This document shows positions 58,787 to 64,000 of a DNA stretch of 64,000 bases, one piece after another. The translations under genes and the position numbers were made by a program. The stretch covers positions 238,198,973 through 238,262,972 of the forward strand of contig CM051462.1 in assembly GCA_028095005.1 (NCBI GenBank). Direction: 5' to 3'. The notes under the pieces were generated by a model that was not told where the DNA came from, did no database searches, and was given only the letters and a program-made list of their open reading frames with translations. This stretch comes from Rhynchospora pubera. Lineage: Eukaryota; Streptophyta; Magnoliopsida; Poales; Cyperaceae. Position 1 is the stretch's first letter. Every line of letters begins with the position of its first letter.

Positions 58787-59357
58787 GTGTTGCAAAAAGA
58801 AACAAGTATCCAATAAATTTGGGTTATAAACTTATAATTGAAATCATAATTTGAGTTTTATCTTCATTTCTTAAGAAAATGGCTGACCAGTTCCCAAAAT
58901 AAAAAGGCATCAAAACCAATAATTGGTTCAAGGGAAAGCTTGAAATAACTATCCATGTTGCTTAATTAATTAACATAATTGAAACTAAAAACACTTAATC
59001 ACGTGTTAACAAAATTTATTGGGTGGGTTGAACGGATTTACGGATTTTTTGTCGTGGTGCTAAAAAAAAGAAAATTCAACTTGATCTTCCATTATTTTTC
59101 TTAATCATTAGAAAATTTTTAATGGTATAAATTTTGACTAAACATTGACATCAATAAATATCGCCTATGTATGTAACTAACGCCATAGCCTTTCTTAAGC
59201 TGAAGCTGATACAAAATTCCAATATTTTTTTTAGGCTGTGCTCCACAGTCCACAACATTTTTGTAATGGAATTGAAGGGAAGGGAAGGGTTGGAGGAGGA
59301 ATGGAAATTTTTACACTCTAATTTTGGGTGGGGACAAAATCTATTACGTGGGGTAAA
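58787..59357. other. AT-rich intergenic DNA, no gene seen
   Basis: The open frames near 59151-59424 run across the boundary of the CACTA element and are unrecognised. Confidence 0.5.
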
Positions 59358-60503
59358 GTACACTACCACAGAAAAAGGCTTTTGCAACTGTCAATCAACA
59401 ACTGTTTTTCATAAAAACAGTTAGCAACCAAATCAATGGCATTATTGTAAAATAAGGTTCAAAACCATTACAACTGTTTTGGATAAAAACAGTTTCTAAA
59501 GTTAGCGCGAGAAAAGAAATAAATAAAATTTCCTGAAAATATTATGACTGTTAATATTAAATAACAGTCACAAAAGCCTTTAATAACTGTTAATTTAGAA
59601 TAACAGTCACTGTTTTTTTCGCCAATTTTGGCTGATAATGGACGAATTTGTGGTATGACAAGTGGGCCCAACTTTTTACGACCGTTTTTATTTAATAACA
59701 GTCACATAAACTCTTAATGACTGTTCTTATTTAATAACAGTCACAAAAACTTTTAATGACTGTTGTTTAGTAAAAACAGTTGCAGATTATTCAATTAGCC
59801 TTTTTTCCAAAAAAATTTCCATACGTAGTTACCTTTCTCTCCAGCCTGTGCCGCACTATAGCACGATATATAAAAAATAGAACCGATATTAATTTATATA
59901 ACAAACTCCATTAATTTCTATTTTACACCACTCAGAGAAAAAAAAGAATAGCAAAAAATATGTAAAAAATCTGAAAAAATAATCATTAGATAGAGAAAAA
60001 GAAGGAGAATAGATTGAACGTAATAAAAAATAAATTTTAATAATATTTGATAATTTTACTTTTTCCATTTTATTTCGATTTTTGTATATTTATTTGTGAC
60101 ACTGTTGATTTATTAGTTGTTTTTGTCATAATTTCATATCTCATTCAAGAGTGAAGAACTCAATCTATCTAATAAAAACTAAGTATTATCCAATCAAAAG
60201 TTTTCTATAATATTAGAAGAGTAATTATATTAATTATCTTGTGCCACTGAATATATGGATACACGAATTGAATATCTATCGGATATGAATAATGTCTATA
60301 ATTTTTTTGTCGAATACAGATATGGATCGTTTAGTGGTGAACACCATATCGGTATCCAAAATTTTGCCGGATACGGATTGGAGTGGATTTTATCCCCTCC
60401 ATTTTCATTCCTAATTGTAGCCAACACAAAATTTTCAAAGAAAATAAAAAAGGCAAAAAAAAAATGAAAACTCTAGAAAAAAAATTAGCATTAGATAGAT
60501 AAA

Positions 60504-60636
60504 GGGGCCGTTTGGATGGAAGTTGAAATTTGAGGAATTTGGGAAATTTCATATTCCTAGGAATAAATTTATTATAAACAATCTAAACTCTTCACAAAGT
60601 TACACACTTCCCAATAAAGTTACACACTTCCCACTA
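60504..60636. mobile_element. Truncated GTTTGGAT-type MITE inside the CACTA element
   Basis: The left end GGGGCCGTTTGGATGG and the family core (TTCACAAAGTTACACACTT) are present, with the AAAGTTACACACTTCCCA part duplicated, but the right end is missing. Confidence 0.7.
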
Positions 60637-61884
60637 GTTGATATTTTTATTTTTTATTTCAGTTTTTAAATAGTTGATTATAATATTAATGATAAATTTT
60701 ACTTTTAAAATAATTGATTATAATATTAATGATAAATTTTACTTTTTAAATAATTGATTATAATATTAATTGATTATAAATTTGAGCAATAGTGGATAAA
60801 ATTCATGCATGTCATCATTATTGTCAGAATTATTAATCAAGTTATTCCTCAAAATCCTTAAACCCTAGAAACATATAAATCTAAAGTACACCATTAATCA
60901 GCTTTGTTGTCATTGATTTCGTCCAAAATCTATTCAGCACCTTTTTTTCTAAAAAAATTAAGACATGACTCCATATTTATGATATTCAGCAAATTATGTC
61001 CCTCATATGTCCAATTTTGTTTTAAAAATATTACGATTTTTTATGGCTAATCAATAGCTTTAAATAAAATTAACGTACTTAAAAAATCATTCTTCCCAAA
61101 GATCCACAATTAGCATCAATAAAAGTTTACACTTATAATTTATTTTAAGCATTAGATGTAAATTTGTTTCCTCCATATTTACACTTCATGTATGATTGTA
61201 TCGTGTAAAATTTTTAAAAAAATATAAGAGCAACTGTTAATTGCAAATGATAGAATTATATATTTTTTTCCTAATTTAATATAGTCTGCTTATAATATGT
61301 AAATTGCTTTGCATTTTCATTTTTTTTTTTCTCTAGGGTTCTCTGCCTCTCCCGTCACGGTAAGTCTCTCCTCTCTCGCTCTCCCCACTCCCCTGCGCCG
61401 GCAGCCAGCAGGTCCTCCTAATCCGGCCACCACTTCTCCTCATCTCTCTCTCTTTCCTACTTGGTCTCTCTCGTTCCCACTCTCACTGAGACCTTTCTCT
61501 CCTCTCCCTTGAGCCGCCGACACCACCTCGAGCTAGCGGTGCTCTGTCGCCAGCCCCTCCCCCGTCACCTCCCTCACAAACTTGGCCTGATTTCCCTTCA
61601 TTCTCTCTCTCTACCTCAAACCCGAGAACTCGTGCTTCGTCAATCTTGCGGAGACTGCTGCCACCAGAAGTGGCTGAGCGTGCCCGCGAATATGGTGCAC
61701 CATAAGTGGTTGTTATCCCTGGTGAAATCGTGAATTTTTTACTGTGATTCAGGGTTTCGGTCTGGTTTTCCCTTATTCAAGAAGTTAATTTTATTCTTTT
61801 TGGTAGCTATGATGTATGGTTAATTTTTTTTCTGATTCTAATATACAATTAATAGGATCACTAATTCGATTTACTTGTTTGTAG

Positions 61885-62067
61885 ATATTGTGGTGGACAA
61901 CTGTTCTATATGCAGGAACCATATCATGGATCTCTGTAAGGGCTGCTTCTCTTTGTTCTATGTTTTATGATCTTATAGGGTTTGCTTTTTTGTTTTCTTT
62001 TTTTGCTAATTTACTTTCTTTACTTGTGCAGGCATTAAGTGCCACCAGTGAAGAATGGCTGCTTGGG
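61885..62067 (+). pseudogene. RBX1 (RING-box) exon fragments in the CACTA element
   Basis: Exon 61885-61935 follows GTTTGTAG and reads [17 protein letters not shown]; exon 62032-62067 follows TGTGCAG and continues CIKC. Together they match the RING-H2 start of RBX1, the catalytic RING subunit of cullin-RING ubiquitin ligases ([21 protein letters not shown]). After CIKC about 19 bp are lost, so the frame runs to a stop; the remains of SATSEE and AWG can be read in another frame (ACCAGTGAAGAA, GCTTGGGG). The N-terminal strand that inserts into cullin and the remaining RING are absent. Splice sites are still intact. Confidence 0.85.
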
Positions 62068-63696
62068 GTATGTTTATACCTTTCTTAAAGTATAAAGTGA
62101 AGTTCTATTTTCTTAATTTAATGGACTGCATAATATTGTACTGAAACAAGTTGAATGATTGAACATGTGCAGCAAAATTGAATTAGTAGTCTTAATTACT
62201 GTATAATTTTTATTGAAATTGAGCTCTAAAATTGTTCGCATGTTTACTCCATTAATTACTGTACAACTAGATGGAACTAGTTGAGAAGGGAAATGGCACT
62301 TGGATGTGACCATTTATGTGCTTTCACAAGCTCAATTTTGAAGTTGTTGTCAAATTGCTCCATCATTCCCGAATAACAAAGCTGATTCATATGGTACTTT
62401 TGGAGTAGATGTTAATCCCAATCCTCAATTTTGGAGCAGAGGTTAGTCTCCCTGATCAGGTTCATATTGTTTTTCAATACATAAGCGAGCATTTCAGATT
62501 TCAATCTATATTTTTAAACTATGCTCTATAGTTTTTAATGAAATTGGGTCAGCGGTGAACAAATTGAATGATGTGGTGGCTTTCTTAGTTAAATCTGCCA
62601 AATTTTTATACCAGTAAATGAGTGGTATGGTTAACAATAATTTACTAAAAATTTTTAATCATGACAGTTAAAAATGACATTTGAAGATATCTATGGAATC
62701 TTTATTCATTTGGAACACAAAACAGTTTTAGCCTTCTTCCTACATTTTTTTTTCTTTTGAGCTGATGCTGTAAATTTCCATGTACTAGGCTGATTTTGTA
62801 ATTATACTTGGATATCAATCTGCAAAGTAGGCTTATTTTTTCTTTTGATTAGCTTTTGTCTAAAAATTTTGGATATTTCTCGATGATAACTTTGGATATG
62901 CTATTACCAAGACTTAAAAGGACATGCAAAATAGTTGCATGTGGTATTAAAATAAAAATTTATTATTTCCTTTGTTTATGAGATAATTAGGCCACAAATC
63001 AAAGAAATGAAGGACCCAATAGCATGAGGTTCTTAAATTAGAGATGGAAATCACTATAGTATTATTTCATCATGAATAATTTCTAATTTCTAACTTTTTT
63101 TTCTTATACTGCAGGTTTTAAAATTAGAGATGGAAGTATTGGAAAAGTTTGGTTAGATTTTTTAGTTTGATTATATAGAAGCTTGTATAAATATAAATTT
63201 GTTTTTTTTTTATTTGTGATATAAAATGATAGAATGTTATTTGAAGTCTATTGTAAATGGTATCAGATTGTTAATTATGTGGATTATATTAGTATTTAAT
63301 ATTATATGATTTATTTGCGTGATTGTGCTATTTGATTGAAATATTGTGTATTTACATTTTTATATAATTTTACTAGTAATTGAAATAAATAAATAAAAAT
63401 TTGTTGGGGGGTTCATTAAAAAAGATTTTCAGCGCGATAAAAAAAACAAAAAAGCCTCCATCGACCGTTGTTTTGCTAAAACAGTCATAAAATAAATCTT
63501 GAACGACTGTTTTAGTAAAACAACAGTCATAAAAGAATCTTTACTGCGACTGTTCTAGGTTAATAATAGTCATAAAAACCTTCTATTCTACGACTGTTAT
63601 TATACCTTTAGCAACTCCCGAATTAGCAACTCTTCTCTACAGTTGCAGAAGGGATCGTTTTAACAGTTGTAGAATGGAAATTTTGTAGTAGTGGTA

Positions 63697-64000
63697 TTTC
63701 CATTCCGTTCCATTATAAAACCAAATGGAGCAAGCCAACAATGTTTCCTCTCTCTTATTTTTATGCGTCCTGGAGAACTAGGCAGTGAAGTAACTGGTAA
63801 CGAAAATATTACAATACTTACTACCCAGTACCCAATAGAGACATTACGTGGCAGCTCAAATTTTAATCTTCATCCTTATTGGAATGTTTGTCCCGGAGCA
63901 ATTCTACAAATAATTAAAAAGAGGACAACTCAATTTAGTGCTTTGCTGCACATGGAGTTGGAATGAAACACCTACTCGGCTTCTTGCTTGTTTGATTTTT
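63697..64000. other. Right edge of window, no gene seen
   Basis: An open frame at 63691-63966 overlaps the CACTA end and is unrecognised. Confidence 0.45.

Larger units (their letters stand above)
59361..63693. mobile_element. CACTA transposon with captured gene pieces, 4333 bp
   Basis: The left end reads CACTACCACAGAAAAAGGC and the right end, reversed, CACTACTACAAAATTTCC. The 3 bp duplication GTA flanks it (59358-59360 and 63694-63696). Subterminal zones (59400-59790 and 63470-63680) hold many AACAGTCATAAAA and ACAACTGTT words in both orientations, the transposase-binding repeats of CACTA (En/Spm) elements. No transposase is encoded. The middle (about 61330-62070) is C/T-rich 5' UTR-like DNA followed by RBX1 exon fragments, so this is a Pack-CACTA. 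A MITE remnant is nested near 60504. Between 62070 and 63400 I see only AT-rich DNA. Confidence 0.92.

Noticed and set aside
1..64000. CRISPR arrays, operons, rRNA or tRNA genes
   Set aside because: No regular spaced repeats, no bacterial gene spacing, and no tRNA cloverleaf or rRNA text was recognised; box-B-like words occur only in the SINEs.

Overview
This window is nuclear DNA of a flowering plant. It is AT-rich, its genes have introns with standard GT/AG borders, and it encodes plant-type families: a long P-class PPR protein, an ABA-type (group A-like) PP2C pair and a RABA GTPase. It is packed with plant transposons. Nothing points to a bacterial, viral or organellar origin. I cannot name the species; the transposon make-up does not look like a typical grass, but that is only an impression.

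Intact-looking genes: an intronless PPR gene (7531-9477, +); two related four-exon PP2C genes on the minus strand (20014-22459 and 41206-44371); an unrecognised four-exon acidic protein (46688-48972, -) facing a two-exon METTL21-type methyltransferase (49466-50553, +) across a 0.5 kb shared upstream region; and a two-exon RABA1-type Rab GTPase (51760-53298, -). The two PP2C genes form a spread-apart tandem duplication. The 18 kb between them is a transposon-rich zone full of broken host exons.

Transposons were delimited by reading terminal repeats and target-site duplications (TSDs) directly. They are: a 842 bp hAT (1619-2460), a 2.06 kb solo LTR (14113-16174), a MULE in a PP2C intron (21717-22283), a hAT with a nested Helitron (23406-24281), a 6.97 kb hAT-type element that has swallowed host gene pieces (25040-32010), a hAT in an intron (47842-48311), two SINEs, several Helitron ends, a complete 188 bp Helitron (58324-58511), a hAT MITE (58598-58778), a 4.33 kb CACTA element carrying RBX1 pieces (59361-63693), and a family of short MITEs sharing one core motif.

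Host exon fragments recognised: E2F (11.0 kb), SNU13/15.5K (26.6-27.1 kb), ARGONAUTE PAZ (29.1 kb), an RRM protein (36.4 kb), LETM1 (36.9-37.2 kb) and RBX1 (61.9-62.1 kb). The most interesting objects are (1) the hAT-type element at 25040-32010, inside which a 744 bp genomic piece of SNU13 sits between two perfect 72 bp copies of an exon and keeps an in-frame chimeric reading frame; (2) PP2C copy 1, which keeps an open frame but has lost several metal-binding acidic residues and so looks like a pseudophosphatase; and (3) the gene-carrying CACTA element.
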